Origin: Pilaira anomala
Taxonomy: Eukaryota; Mucoromycota; Mucoromycetes; Mucorales; Mucoraceae
Length of the DNA stretch: 64,000 nucleotides
Direction of reading: 5' to 3'
Assembly (NCBI GenBank): GCA_025716855.1
Contig: JAIXMQ010000026.1
Coordinates: forward strand, 310,001-374,000
Part shown: positions 12,867 to 24,829 of the stretch, piece by piece
How positions within the stretch are numbered: position 1 is the first letter of the stretch
Layout of the letters: each line of letters opens with the position of its first letter
Made by a program: the position numbers and the translations under genes
Notes under the pieces: generated by a model
What the model was told of the DNA's origin: nothing
What the model saw: only the letters and a program-made list of their open reading frames with translations
Database searches by the model: none

Positions 12867-13235
12867 ATGGCCCCTAAAGAAACTGTTGCTGCTAAAGCTC
12901 CTGCAAAGACTGCCACCAAGGTTAAAGGTGATGGTAAGAAGAGAAAGGTCACTCGTCGTGAGACCTATTCTTCTTATATTTACAAGGTCTTGAAGCAAGT
13001 ACATCCTGATACTGGTATCTCCAACAAGGCCATGTCTATCTTGAACTCTTTCGTTAACGATATCTTTGAACGTATTGCTTCTGAAGCCTCCAAGTTAGCT
13101 GCCTACAACAAGCGTTCCACCATTTCTTCTCGTGAAATCCAAACCGCTGTTCGTCTTATTCTTCCTGGAGAACTTGCTAAGCATGCCGTCTCTGAAGGTA
13201 CCAAGGCTGTCACCAAGTATACTTCTTCCAAGTAA
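12867..13235 (+). CDS. H2B: Histone H2B, copy 2 (longer N-tail)
   Basis: An intronless 122-residue H2B. From [20 protein letters not shown] to the end the protein equals copy 1, and long stretches of DNA in the core are identical. The tail is different: [20 protein letters not shown], with more Ala-Lys pairs, closer to the usual fungal H2B tail. The contrast of identical core and unlike tail suggests patchy conversion with the tail escaping, or selection for two tail types. Confidence 0.97.
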   Translation: MAPKETVAAKAPAKTATKVKGDGKKRKVTRRETYSSYIYKVLKQVHPDTGISNKAMSILNSFVNDIFERIASEASKLAAYNKRSTISSREIQTAVRLILPGELAKHAVSEGTKAVTKYTSSK

Positions 13236-13633
13236 AATCTTTTTTTTTTAAACAACACCTCCAATTACGATTTGATCCCCCCAATACGATTACTTTTCTT
13301 TTTTTATATATAAAAAAAAAAAACCTTTTTATATTTGCATAACTTTCTATTAAATAATTAAAAAAAAAAGGCATAATTTACATATCTTTTTACGTGTTCT
13401 CTCTCTCTCTCTCTCTCTTTTATGAATTTAATCTCTTTCCAAATATGTAAAAGGCAAAAGTTCCAATTCGACTTTTTGATAACACTTGTAAATTCGGAAA
13501 GTATGCATGATATTTTTTTTTTCTATACAAAGAAGTTTATTAAGAAAAAAAAAAAAAAGTAGGTTGTGCGTTTTTTTTTTTTGCGTGGAAGTGGTAATTT
13601 TTTTTTTCTTTATTCTAAAAAAAAAAAAAGAAA
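13236..13633. other. Gap H2B copy 2 to uL15, with TC microsatellite
   Basis: 398 bp where two 3' ends meet. A (TC)n run lies at about 13400-13418. Otherwise T- and A-rich with no gene seen. Confidence 0.5.
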
Positions 13634-13958
13634 TTAAGCAATGAGCTCAACAACACCACCAGCAGCCTTGATCTTCTTCTCAGCAAGAGCAGAGACGAAA
13701 CGAGCACGAACAATGACAGGTTGAGAAATGGTACCCTTAGCTAAAACCTTACCGTAACCCTATTATAACCATATGTTTAATAAACTTTTTCACTTTTACT
13801 CAGAAAACTTTTTTTTTTTTTTTACCTTTTGGAGAGTATCGATAACAGGAACCTTTTCAGTGTTCTTGTACTTTTCACGAACACCTTCACCGGCAAGAGT
13901 CCAGATCTTGTCCAAGTTGACAATAGGACGCCAGTTAACATTGTTCTTCAAATGGAAT

Positions 13959-13990
<32 letters not shown>

Positions 13991-14369
13991 ATGGTATTTA
14001 TCCATGTTGATACGGTGATGATGTTGACCACCAGCAAGACCACGACCACCAGGATGCTTTCTGTGCTTACCTAAAAAAAGAAAAAAAAAAGAAATGTGTC
14101 AATCGTCTCGTTTTTTTTTTTTTGCTGAAGCATTTTTGTTGTTGTTCAATTCGTAAAGAAAGAAAATTAACTACATACCAACACGACCGTGACCGGCGGA
14201 AACGTGTCCACGCTTCTTTCTGTTGTGGTGAAGTCTAGTAGGCTATTATCATTTTTTTTTTTTTTTTTTTTTTTTTTGATAGAAATTTAAAAAAATCGAT
14301 TAATAACTTATGGATGGATAGGATGGTTTGGTTGCTGATGCATGTTTTATGTTTGGATTTTTTTACCAT
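13634..14369 (-). CDS. RPL28: 60S ribosomal protein uL15 (L28/L27a)
   Basis: Four exons, 14367-14369 (ATG only), 14179-14242, 13826-14070 and 13634-13759, encode 145 residues. The sequence reads [20 protein letters not shown], then [37 protein letters not shown], and ends [11 protein letters not shown]. These are the signatures of eukaryotic uL15, a large-subunit protein. Yeast Rpl28 has 149 residues. The first intron (124 nt) follows the ATG directly. The conserved MPTR start shows that no other ATG is used. This is the second ATG-only first exon in the window after CWC15. Confidence 0.96.
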
Positions 14370-14562
14370 GGCTTAAAATGCTTTACTGGATAGAGAAAGA
14401 TGAATGTGCTTTTCCAAGATTTAATTCATGTAACTATACAAGTGAAGTTTTGGTTCGGTCCGGACTATTTAATCGGTAACTCAAAAAAAAAATCATGAAA
14501 ACAATGCAGAAACGAACTGCTTTTTTTTTTTTTTTTTTTTAAATAGAAGCTTTTGTGTTGTA

Positions 14563-14613
14563 TTGTGTGTGTGTGTGTGTGTGTATATATGTAATATGAA
14601 AATGGTATAAAAC

Positions 14614-14644
<31 letters not shown>

Positions 14645-14645
14645 A
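14563..14645. repeat. Two GT microsatellites
   Basis: (GT)n runs at about 14564-14584 and 14620-14644, separated by about 35 bases, in the gap between uL15 and the polyQ gene. Confidence 0.8.
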
Positions 14646-14688
14646 TATACTATATATAAACGAAAACAAATAAGAAAGCTTTTGTTCC

Positions 14689-15864
14689 TTAGTCGGAAGT
14701 AGTGTTATAGGAAGAAGTTTTTAACTTTTGAAGTTCAATTTCTAATCTCAACTGTTCTAATTTCATTTCTTGCATACGTTCTTGATGATCCATTTTTTTA
14801 AGTTCAAGTTCCAATTCCATAATTTTCACTTTTCGTTCGTCTGTGATACCTTCTTCTGTATTACGATAAATGTAACTATAAAAAGAGTTATAATTTCTTA
14901 ATATGTATTTTTAAATCTGATGACGGGTTGTGTTACTTACTTTGAATCATTACCATTGCTGTATTTAGGATACAAATTTCGCACTGTAGCTTGTTGATGT
15001 TGATGTTGCTGTTGTTGCTGTTGAGGTTGTTGTTTCTGTTGAAGTTGTTGTTGCTGTTGAGGTTGTTGTTGCTGCTGTTGCTGCTGTTGCTGTTGTTGCT
15101 GTTGCTGTTGTTGTTGCTGTTGCTGTTGTTGTGGTTGTGGTTGTTGTTGAGGTGGTTGTGGTTGTAATGGTGTAGTCACAGTTGGTTTTCTTGCTTTAAT
15201 TGGTTTCAAACCATAATCTACGTTTCTAAAAGGATTTCTTTTGACGCCGTGATGTGATTGTGGTAAAGTAAAAACTGGAGAAGCAGGTTCATTTGTCATG
15301 TGAATCGGTTCAGGTTTCATGATATTATTATTATTGTTCTCTTGTTCGATATTCTCTATAGCAGCAGGGGCTATGATGGGTTGCACAGCAGGGGAATCTG
15401 TTGTTGTAGTGAAAATCGGTTTACAGCGATCATAATAAGGAAATTCTTTAAACATTTTCTCTAAGGGTTGTTGGTTTTTTTTTTTCTATTTAGTTTTTAT
15501 CGTATGTTTTTAATTTTTTTTTTTTTTTACCCCGAATAATAAGAATGGCAGATTCATCCTGTTCAACTTGAGGTGATGTCAACTGTTGATTCCAAATTTT
15601 AAAACGAGATTCTAACCAACGTACTTTAAATTTGATAGCTTCATGATACATGACATTTTTAAATACTTGTTCAGCTACTCTTTTCGAAAACCCAGACTTG
15701 TTTTCTTTCCACTTTGCGTAATGTCCTGGTTGTTCTAAATCAGTCAACAAAAGTCCGACGTCATCTTCTTTCCATTGCACATAACGTCTTGATGGTTCAG
15801 GAGTTGACCTTACTGTTGGTAAACCAGGTTCTGTATTTTCTTTAATAAAGGAGTGTGAAGACAT
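14689..15864 (-). CDS. PolyQ protein with Myb/trihelix-like domain
   Basis: Three exons, 15531-15864, 14941-15460 and 14689-14875, encode 346 residues. Residues about 28-95 have spaced tryptophans (YVQWKEDDVGLLL, HYAKWKENKSGFSKR, VRWLESRFKIW), a pattern like Myb/SANT or trihelix DNA-binding domains. The middle is Pro-rich with a long glutamine tract (CAG/CAA, about 15000-15170). The C-terminus is a charged coiled coil (MELELELKKMDHQERMQEMK). A nuclear DNA-binding protein that dimerises through the coil is the likely reading. The alternative acceptor nearer the exon 1 donor would give a stop at once, so the one at 15461-15462 was chosen. The family is not identified with certainty. Confidence 0.7.
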
Positions 15865-18340
15865 GTATTATTATTATTTTTTTTTTACTTTTTTTTAAAT
15901 AAAAAAAAAAAAAAAAAAAAAAAAGATAAAAAAATATAAATTTTAACATTTTAGATAAAAAAAAAAAAAAAAAAAAAAAAAAACTTTTATCCAATCAGAT
16001 AGTATTGGCCGAGAATTTTGATATTTTTAAAAAATTTCAGCCCTGAATGCATCTAGATTTATGTGAAAGAACTTATTTTAACCCCCCAAAATGTATTTTT
16101 ATAACTTGAATTTCAACTCCTTTGAAAAGATTAGACACGTGTGTCCTTTACATAAACTTTACATAAACTAATGAAAATATATATATATATATTAGTCCGA
16201 TTTTATAACTTGTTATTTTCATCAAAATATCAATATATAGTGAGTGTGGCCTACTCTAATACCTAAATTATTGAAAATGATCAATAAAAAATGACCGTAA
16301 CTGTATGTATATACATATAAAATGTTGAAATTTCAAGCAAGCGTGTCAAAATAATAGGTTTATTACACATACATCAGATGACGTAAATGTAGTTTTTATA
16401 TTTATGTATGTATATATATATATACAAATCAAATATGTATCTGTCGATCAATCTATTTCCTAAATATTAAACTTACGAAAAGAACATTCTTTTTCCTCTG
16501 TGTGCAGTAAAAAAAAAAAGAAAAAACTAAGGTGTTTTAGTTATTTGAAAAAAAAAAGCTTTTTATTATATTATTATTATTTTTACTATTTAGCATCATA
16601 ATTTCTCTTCAAATAACTTGTAATAATAAGGATAAAATCATATAATTTCGTAAATCTTTTTTGATACGTGTGTAATTATCGTCACAGCAATTTTCAATCA
16701 CAGCTTTACAAACAAAAAAATGAGTATAACAAACATTTGTTTGTTGGAATGATGTCTTACCGTAAATCCGAGACAAGTTTGTTTTGGTGTACAAGTATAA
16801 GTTAGTTATTCGGATATGTACCAGTACATATATTCAAGATAAGAAAAAATAGGATGAGATATGTTTTTTTTTTCTTTATAATATATATATTTATATATAT
16901 ATATATAACATATAATTTTGTATTATACAGCGGATATGCGGTTAGCAGTTTACTGAAGCATCGAAATATGTTGTGTCTCAAGTTTTCATTTTTGACATTC
17001 TATGTTTAAACCGACCGTCATGCAGCTCCTTACTGATAATTTTGACATATATGTGAGGCACACATTTTGTCATACTCTGTTATATAAAGGAATGTTTTAA
17101 CGCTGACTAGAAGAAGAAGAAGAAGAAGAAAAAAAAATTCAATATTTCCAGAAACCCCCAAACACATTTGTTTATTGAAAACGGGAGTTTTTTTTTTTTT
17201 TTTCTGAAACATTACTTTCAGAAGCAAAATTATTTAAATAATATTCTGTAATGAATGGACAAAGTTCTGGAGAACTTGGAATTGACCAATATGAAATACA
17301 CAAATGTTCAAAAATAGAAATATTGAAATTTGCTTTTTAATCGTCTGTTGTCACTACCAACAATACGATACTCTTAAACTTAATCTCACTACTATAGCCT
17401 TACTGTTTTTTTGTCAGTTGCGTGGTGGATTGTTGCTGTGAAAGTTCCTGCAAAATTTGTAAATACACATCGTACAATCATTGTATCAATTGTTGACGGC
17501 TCGGTATGTATATACGAAAAATTAACTAATCACTACATATACAAAAGTACATCAGATACATAATCCTATAATGTAAATGCATCCAAAAAAAAAAAAAAGA
17601 GAAATGTGTCCTCAATTCATTAGAAAAAACCAAAGCCGTTTATATATATATATATATCATTGTATAAATACTTAAATTCTCATGACTTGGTGATTTATGA
17701 AAAAAGAATAACACTGTAATTCTGAGGGTTACACAAACGTTGGGGAATGTTTTGGGTCACTTTGTTTATTTGTATACATATATATACACAACATCCTCTG
17801 CTGTCAACTCAATGCAAAACAAAACAAAAAAAAAATCATATTTGTTGCCTTTTACGATTAACAAACAATTGCTGGTTTTATGTGGCTCAAAAGATTTCTA
17901 TAACATAAACAAATCTATTTTAATCAAAGCGTACTGCAACGTACATAATAAGGGACCGATTTTTTTTTTTTTTTACGCAATGTATAGTAGAAATGTATCG
18001 TTTAATTATTGTTTTTTTTTTAAAGATTTTTTCCCCTGAAAATTTTATTCACCCAAGGAAAAAGTTAGCTAGTGTACCTCTCTTTGAAAAATCAGAAATA
18101 GTAGTTTACCTCCCTCATTTACTTTATTTTAGATCTCACCTTTAGTTTGTAGTTAAGCCGGTATACAAATGACTGTGTAGCAGCCTCACATCTCTGATAT
18201 CTACTACCTTACGTTAATATATTTGATAGAGTCTAACTACATATTAAAATAAAGTGATTATTTAGCATTATAAGTCCGTTTACAATTATTAATATATATA
18301 AAAAAAAAATCTGTTGTTTTTTTTTTTGGATCGTGTAGAG
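15865..18340. other. Intergenic, no supported gene
   Basis: About 2.5 kb, AT-rich with several (AT)n and poly(A) runs and a (GAA)n run at 17109-17129. A short Cys-rich stretch (about 17413-17494, nine Cys in 27 codons, preceded by a possible TTTTTTTGTCAG acceptor) is the only coding-like hint. Short minus-strand frames at 16609 and 17030 look random. Confidence 0.45.
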
Positions 18341-19760
18341 GACCTGTCCAGTGACTATCAAGAAGATATGCAAATAAATCTTCATAAAGGTGTGAACCTG
18401 GATATATACAGCTCGAAATACCAAAAACTCTTCATGAATCTAATCAAGAAACATGAGAAAAGTAAAAATCAACCTGTTCCTATTATATTACCAGCAACAG
18501 TAAAAGAAAGAGTGACTTTATTACAGTGGAAGTTCTAACTGACCTTTCACAACGGCAAGTGCATTTTTTTTTTTTTTTTTTTTTTTGGAAAAGTCTTTGA
18601 AGCTGGCTAAAAAGACAAGAATGAGCCCTACTCCTGTTACCACCAATAATACAGCAGTTAATGAAGGATTCAGCAGTATTATGAATGTAAGAAGAACATA
18701 AGAATTAGTTGAAATCAACGATGGAAGATTCAATCTGTCTTTTTCAAAGAAAAAAATGACCCTCTTCTTCGTGAATTTAACCAATTTTTAAACTTCATTA
18801 TTAAATCCGAACACTCCACTCAACAGTATTAGTAACTAAGCTTTGATGTATTTGTTCACAATCAACCGTCATTGGATGATTGTGCAGCAGGTACTTTTGG
18901 CAAAGTTACCGGCATCCCTATTGCGGTAGTTAAGAACAAGACGTATCTTAACAAGCAGTAGCTCAAAGAAATACCACTATTTACTGGACTTTTTATGAGT
19001 GTTACTTGCGGTAGGCGACTATACTGTTTGAAAAATAACTCTATTACTCCTTTCCTCGGTGGCTCCTTGGGCCAAAATTTGCATCTGAAGCAAGTATTAG
19101 CAACATCTTGGTGGTACCTAAATGAAATCTCACTGTGGAAAATCAGTAATGAATGAGAAAAGACTCAGGAGGGTGCTGATTTTATTAAGCAAAATAAAAC
19201 ATAATAATCTTCTTTTTATATCTTGAATAGTCACCCTGCTGCTGATGAGTTGTGTTTGAATAAGGACTATCCTTTTAGTGGGGTTGAATGGATCTATACC
19301 CAACTCTTCACCTTGATCTTGGCTTTCTACCAGTGATCTATTTTACGTCAATTTGTTTATGCATTGACGTATAAGAGTATTTCCTTTGCTTCAAAATATT
19401 GATAATAATATACATACAATGCTAAACATGTATGTATATTATTATCAAGATATGTCAGGTTTTATTATAATGTTTAGTTTATAACCCTGATCTGTTTATA
19501 TTTATAAGTGAAGATGACGCAAATACAACACTCACCTATTTCAAACACCCCAAGGTTGTTGAACTCGTCGTTGAAAAGAAAGCGGAGCCTTATGCTGCTA
19601 AAAAGGAAGAGCCTATCAAGAAGGTCGAACCAATATCAAAAGCTCGGTAGTGGGAGCCTTTGGGGATATCATTGTATGTCTTTTTATGCAACGGAGTTCC
19701 ACTGTATTAATCCTTTGGATCACGAAAATTACCCGAGCCCAAAAAAAAAAAACAGATAGA
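18341..19760 (+). pseudogene. Decayed coding segments, family unknown
   Basis: Several stretches of better codon use and higher complexity than the surroundings are read on the plus strand but are broken by stops and frame changes. Examples are RVEDLSSDYQEDMQINLHKG (18336-18537), SLKLAKKTRMSPTPVTTNN then VNEGFSSIMN (about 18590-18690), NDPLLREFNQFLNFIIKSEH (about 18757-18815), PFLGGSLGQNLHLKQVLA (about 19050-19110), and YFKHPKVVELVVEKKAEP (about 19537-19650). A GTAAGA donor follows SSIMN. They may be one old multi-exon gene or pieces of several. No family was recognised. The complete absence of a usable start and chain argues for a pseudogene. Confidence 0.4.
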
Positions 19761-20082
19761 TGAACGTACACCACTTCACTTCCTCTTAATAAATTGATCC
19801 GTATTTACAGTTTTATTTTTTTCATTTGAGAACTAAGTTTTGTTATTTGTAAGTTGTTGTAATTAGTATTATGGCCGTATCCTTTTTAGAAAATTACAGC
19901 AATTATATATAGATCCCAACAATGTTTTGTATTTACTATTTCAGAAAATTTTGCGATGTAGTCAGAAGTTGTCCTTCAATGATATCAAACATTCGCTGTT
20001 TGAAATGAGGAATCATCAACTGCTTCTCTCTCGCTTCTCATTATTAATTTCTTTTCTCAAATATACACTACATTTAAATACC

Positions 20083-20582
20083 ATGACGAGTTCAGATGTT
20101 CAATATCCAGCCCTGTTTGATTTCCCACCCTTTTTTACGTAACATCAAAGCATAACACTATATATATATATATATATATATAAAGAAACTAACGACATAT
20201 TTAGACGACAGATTACCGATTCAACCTGGAAAAGTCAAGTATCTCAATGGGAAACGTTTATTTTAGCTTACACACGACAAAAACATATATTTCGCTTAGA
20301 CTTGCATCAAGCAACTACACCTGGAGGTATTGAGATATTTGAAAATCGAAAGATTAATCGTCGTTTATCGTTTGAAACTTTACAAGAAATTATTGAGGAA
20401 ATGAGTCAAAAGGGTAAGAAAGTAGAAAAAAAAAAAAAAAAAGAAGGACTTTATGCAAAGCATAACGTTTTGTGATATTAGGTACGGCGGAATGGGAAGG
20501 TGGTGCGAAGGGACCAAAGAGCGAAGCTTTAATATATTGGCATACACCTGAAGAATGGGCAAACTTGATTTGGAATTGGGTA

Positions 20583-20623
<41 letters not shown>

Positions 20624-20952
20624 CTGGAGGTTACTTTATTCAAACAGGGCATATTGAACAGATGATGTGTATAGATTAATGAGACTGGACAAAATAATCA
20701 AATTGTGACATATTATGAAATAGCTCACGGTGAATTAGCAGAAGGACAAGGTAAAATAAATGAAGTATTATGGTTTTTTTTTTTTTTGCTGTTGTTGTTG
20801 TTATTCATCAGTTGTCCAAAATAGAATTTTTTGAATTAGACAAGACGCTTTTAAATAAGGCATTAAATATTTTAGTTAAAAGAGGTACTGCACAAATCTT
20901 TAAGGGCTCAGATGAAGATAGTATGGGTGTAAAGTTTTTTGGATCTCAATAA
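20083..20952 (+). CDS. VPS25: ESCRT-II subunit VPS25
   Basis: Five exons, 20083-20138, 20205-20413, 20482-20579, 20675-20750 and 20825-20952, give 188 residues. The N-terminal FDFPPFFT is the PPxF motif that docks VPS25 on VPS22/VPS36. Two winged helices follow: WETFILAYTRQKHIFRLDL, then WHTPEEWANLIWNW, INETGQNNQIVTYYEI, and the end RGTAQIFKGSDEDSMGVKFF. ESCRT-II works at endosomes in multivesicular body sorting by binding ESCRT-III Vps20. Human VPS25 has 176 residues. The exon 2 acceptor at 20203-20204 was chosen because it keeps the 15-residue spacing to the conserved W. The gene ends 31 bp from the stop of the aminopeptidase gene. Confidence 0.93.
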
Positions 20953-20983
20953 AAAAGTAGTATTTTATTTTATATAAAGTAAA

Positions 20984-22533
20984 TTATAATGGACGTGTTT
21001 CCTTCTTTAACCAAGCAATAGCATCTTGATCATCTGAAATTAAAGGAGTTAATTTCTCTACACATTCAGTGTGATAATCATTGACCCATTTCTTTTCAGC
21101 AGGAGATAACATGGATTCATCAATTAAGTTTAATCCAATAGGTGCCATAGTAACATGTTCAAATCCAAGATAATCACGATCACCAAAGTGATGAGGTGTA
21201 TCGACTTTACGAATCACTAAAACGTTTTCAATACGAATACCAAATTTACCATCCTCGTAGTAACCAGGTTCATCTGTGACAGTCATACCAGCAGCTAAAG
21301 GTGTATTATTGTAAGGTGCTCTTACACCAATACCATGAGGTCCTTCATGTACATTCAAAAATGATCCAACACCATGACCAGTACCATGACGATAATCAAG
21401 ACCTAATTTCCAAAGAGGCATTCTGGCAAAAGGATCTAGCAAGTAACCCGTAGTACCTACAGGGAAAACAGCCATATCAAGAGCAATATGACCTTGCAAG
21501 ACAGCAGTAAAACAAGTCTTTTCATATTCTGTAGGTGTACCAAAATGAACAGTACGAGTGACATCGGTAGTACCATCTTTATATTGTGCACCCGAATCAC
21601 AAAGATAAATCTGGTTAGGATCAATTACTTTACAGTTACCTCTTTCAGGTTCATAATGAATGATTGCACCATTAGGACCCGTAGAAGAAATAGTAGGGAA
21701 AGAAAGACCGACAAAATCTTGTTGAGAGGCACGTAATTTCTCAAGATGATCTCCTGCTTGTACTTCATCGATTTGTTTACCTGCTAATAATTCCTTCTCA
21801 AGCCAAGCGAAATATTGTACAAGTGCTGCACCGTCTCGAATATGACAATCACGCATACCCTTTAACTCTCTTTCGTTCTTAATAGCCTTGGTATCGTTAA
21901 TAAATGAACGTTCATCTACCACATGATCTGCACCCACTGCTGCTTCAATAGCTAAACTTGTATTTCCATCAATCAAAAACTTTTGGTGACTAGCGACTAA
22001 GTCTTGCTTGAACCCAGCTAAATCTTCAAAGATGGCATCATAAGATTTTAATTCAATACCTTGTAAATGTTGACGAACTTTGTCTGTTAATTTCTCTGGA
22101 TTGATATATAATGTAGTGTTGTTTTGAGTTACAATAGCATAAGCGTAAAAGACAGGATTACAATCTACGTCAGAACCTCTCAAGTTGAATAACCAAGCAA
22201 TTTCATCCAAGGCAGATACAATGACACCAAATTGTTGTTTGGATCGAAGATGCTGACGTACCTTTTCTAATTTATCTTGATGTGATTCTCCTGCAAATTC
22301 AACAGGATGAACAAAGACCTTATCATGAGGTGGTAAAGGTCTTTGGTTTCCCCATGCGATATCCACCAAGTTACGTTGAACGGGTACAAGCTTAGAATTC
22401 ACACTGTCTAAACGTGACTGAAGATCATGTGCGTCTGCTACTGTTGTTAATGTTGCGTCTAAACCAATACGAGAACCTACAGGAAGTCTCTATAAAAAAA
22501 AAAATTAGTTTTTTTTTAATGTGATTTTCACAT

Positions 22534-22573
<40 letters not shown>

Positions 22574-23044
22574 CTTTTATTTACATTCACAATATATTCT
22601 TGCCAAGTAGGAACGCCTGGAAGTCCTTGCTTCATTAAAGTCCAGTTATCGTCCAACTGTTCACTTGCTTGTAAAAAGTATCTACCATCTGTAAATAAAG
22701 CAGCTTCTTGTTTTGTCACTACGGCAAATCCTGCTGAACCACTGAAGCCTGAAATCCATTGTCTTCTTAAATCGCAATCGGCACCATATTCACTCTATAT
22801 TATTTAAAACATTGAGTATTACGTGTAAGTGTATATGTATTTTTAATATGTTCCTTACTTGATGAGCGTCTTCAGAAGGGATAAGGCTAAAAAAAAAAAA
22901 TAAGAGTAAAAAGAAAAAAATATCAATACAAGTATAACAAGGTATGTATGACCTTCGGTTACTTTACAATGCGTCAACTTGAGGTTCAACTGTATCAAAT
23001 AATTCTCTAAGCGCTTTTAAACGTTCTCCAGTGTGTACAGTCAT
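20984..23044 (-). CDS. XPNPEP1: Cytosolic Xaa-Pro aminopeptidase (aminopeptidase P)
   Basis: Four exons, 22968-23044, 22859-22886, 22585-22794 and 20984-22489, encode 606 residues. The enzyme removes N-terminal residues preceding proline. The N-terminal creatinase-like domains ([30 protein letters not shown]) lead to an M24B pita-bread domain. Metal ligands are visible as D in [12 protein letters not shown] in [10 protein letters not shown] in [13 protein letters not shown] in TVTDEPGYY and E in IRIENVL, the dinuclear Mn site. Length and absence of a clear signal or transit peptide fit the soluble APP1 type. Intron 3 contains a (TA)n run. The 28-nt second exon is confirmed by the conserved IPSEDAHQ. 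Confidence 0.95.
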
Positions 23045-23888
23045 ATTAAATAAAAGAAATAAATAAACACGAAAAATAGGTTTAGATCTTTTTTGGCACG
23101 AATTTTGTTTCCCACTTTCGAATTACCGGATGTTTGTTTCGCCGAGCATTTCCCACCTAAGGAAACATTGTGCAAATTTTTCAAATCCAGACAGTAAAAA
23201 CTTTTTCATAAGGTTTCGCCTTTTATAGATTACCCCTAAAATATGGCTATGGCTACTAGAAGCGAGATTTTATGAACCAGCCAGCCAGCCGAATGGTAAA
23301 TTTTTTAGTTGCTCCTATGTTCAAAGAAAAGTTAGATAAAGTTCTGTGATAAGTTTCAGACGTATGTACATACATACGTACCTCAGTTATTCGTTATCAA
23401 AGTAAATGTTACTAGTGTAAAGGTGCTATTTTAAATGGAATCGTTAATAAAAGTGAGTTTATGTACCTACTTACAGTCAACTATTTGATTAGTTACAGAC
23501 TGATAAGTTTAATCGATCATACATAGGAATATTAATAATAAAATGAATGATGTATGTTATGTTTATCCTAAAATATCTTTGGGAATGTATAGAATGTCGA
23601 CTTTTATAGAAGAATACAAGTCGAAATAGTTATTTCCAGATTGATACATATTGCTCATCTATTATCATTACTAGCGAGAGCAAAAAAAAGGGCTTCCGGA
23701 AGGTTCATTGATAGTCTTGGACCGATATCCAGAACCCAAAATTAGAGAAGATAGTAATGAAGAAGATTTAAATGTTAATAGGCATGAATATCTGTTTATG
23801 GTCCATTTCTTTTTTTTTGTTAATACTAGAATAAATTTATTTTTGTTTATATACAAGAAAAGGGGATGAAGAGAGGGTTTAGAGGGGA
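23045..23888. other. Intergenic, nothing recognised
   Basis: 844 bp holding the 5' side of the aminopeptidase gene and the 3' side of SIN3. A CCAGCCAGCCAG-type run lies near 23277-23289. No gene or RNA seen. Confidence 0.5.
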
Positions 23889-24794
23889 TTATTTAGTAAC
23901 ATTATAAAGAGCACGGGCCTTTTCTTCCAAGTCAGATTGATCTTTTCCTTTATCCAACCATAATTTAAAGGCTTCGGATCTATTAGTAATTGAAGAAGGA
24001 GAAGACGATGTGGTATTTTTCTTTGTTCGATAATATACATCTTCAGTGCCTACAACATAAAACATATGATAGGTATTATGACATATTTTGTATTCCATTT
24101 CAGAAACATGAACAATATCTTCTTGAGGGTGACAAAGAGATAAATTTCTAAATACAATTGATTTTTAGTCATTCAAGCTCACACATGATAATAAGCTTAT
24201 ATATATATATTTTACCTTTTCAAATATGAAGGCGTCAATTCTTTTTGATTCACACCTGGAGTTTCATGTTCCCAATCAACATAGTTGGCAACATAATTGG
24301 TATAACTATCTGAATCATTTAATTCAAATGTCTCGTCTTCTTTTCCTAACAGCTGAATGGCGAGTGTTCGAGTACAAGTATCAAATGCTAAATTGTACAA
24401 GTTGTCTTCTTCTCCTAAAGCTTCTGTCACTTCTAAGCGATAGGCTTGCGTTAATTCATGCGTGCCCTTTTCATGTTCATGATTCTTTTTAAAGAATGAT
24501 AAAAGTTCTTGTGCTTTAGGTTCTGTCACAATAAGATGAAGCTGTAATAATAATAATACATATTAGATTCTATTGAAGTTTATATATAAATCATCATTTG
24601 ATTCATACCTGGCGCATAATAGACATCATTAACTTGTCAATAGTAAACATAATATAAGCCTTTGTACCAAATATATATCTAGTACATTCTTCAAACACAT
24701 GTTGATCTAATTCATCATCAAAGAAGCGATCAATGAGTTTTAAGAGAGCATTATAATAACCTGATTTGAAATCCATTTCAATTGCTATAATAAT

Positions 24795-24829
<35 letters not shown>

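Noticed and set aside
17413..17494. Cys-rich stretch that might be a metallothionein or finger exon
   Set aside because: No start, no partner exons and no recognised Cys spacing; left as a remark in the intergenic entry.
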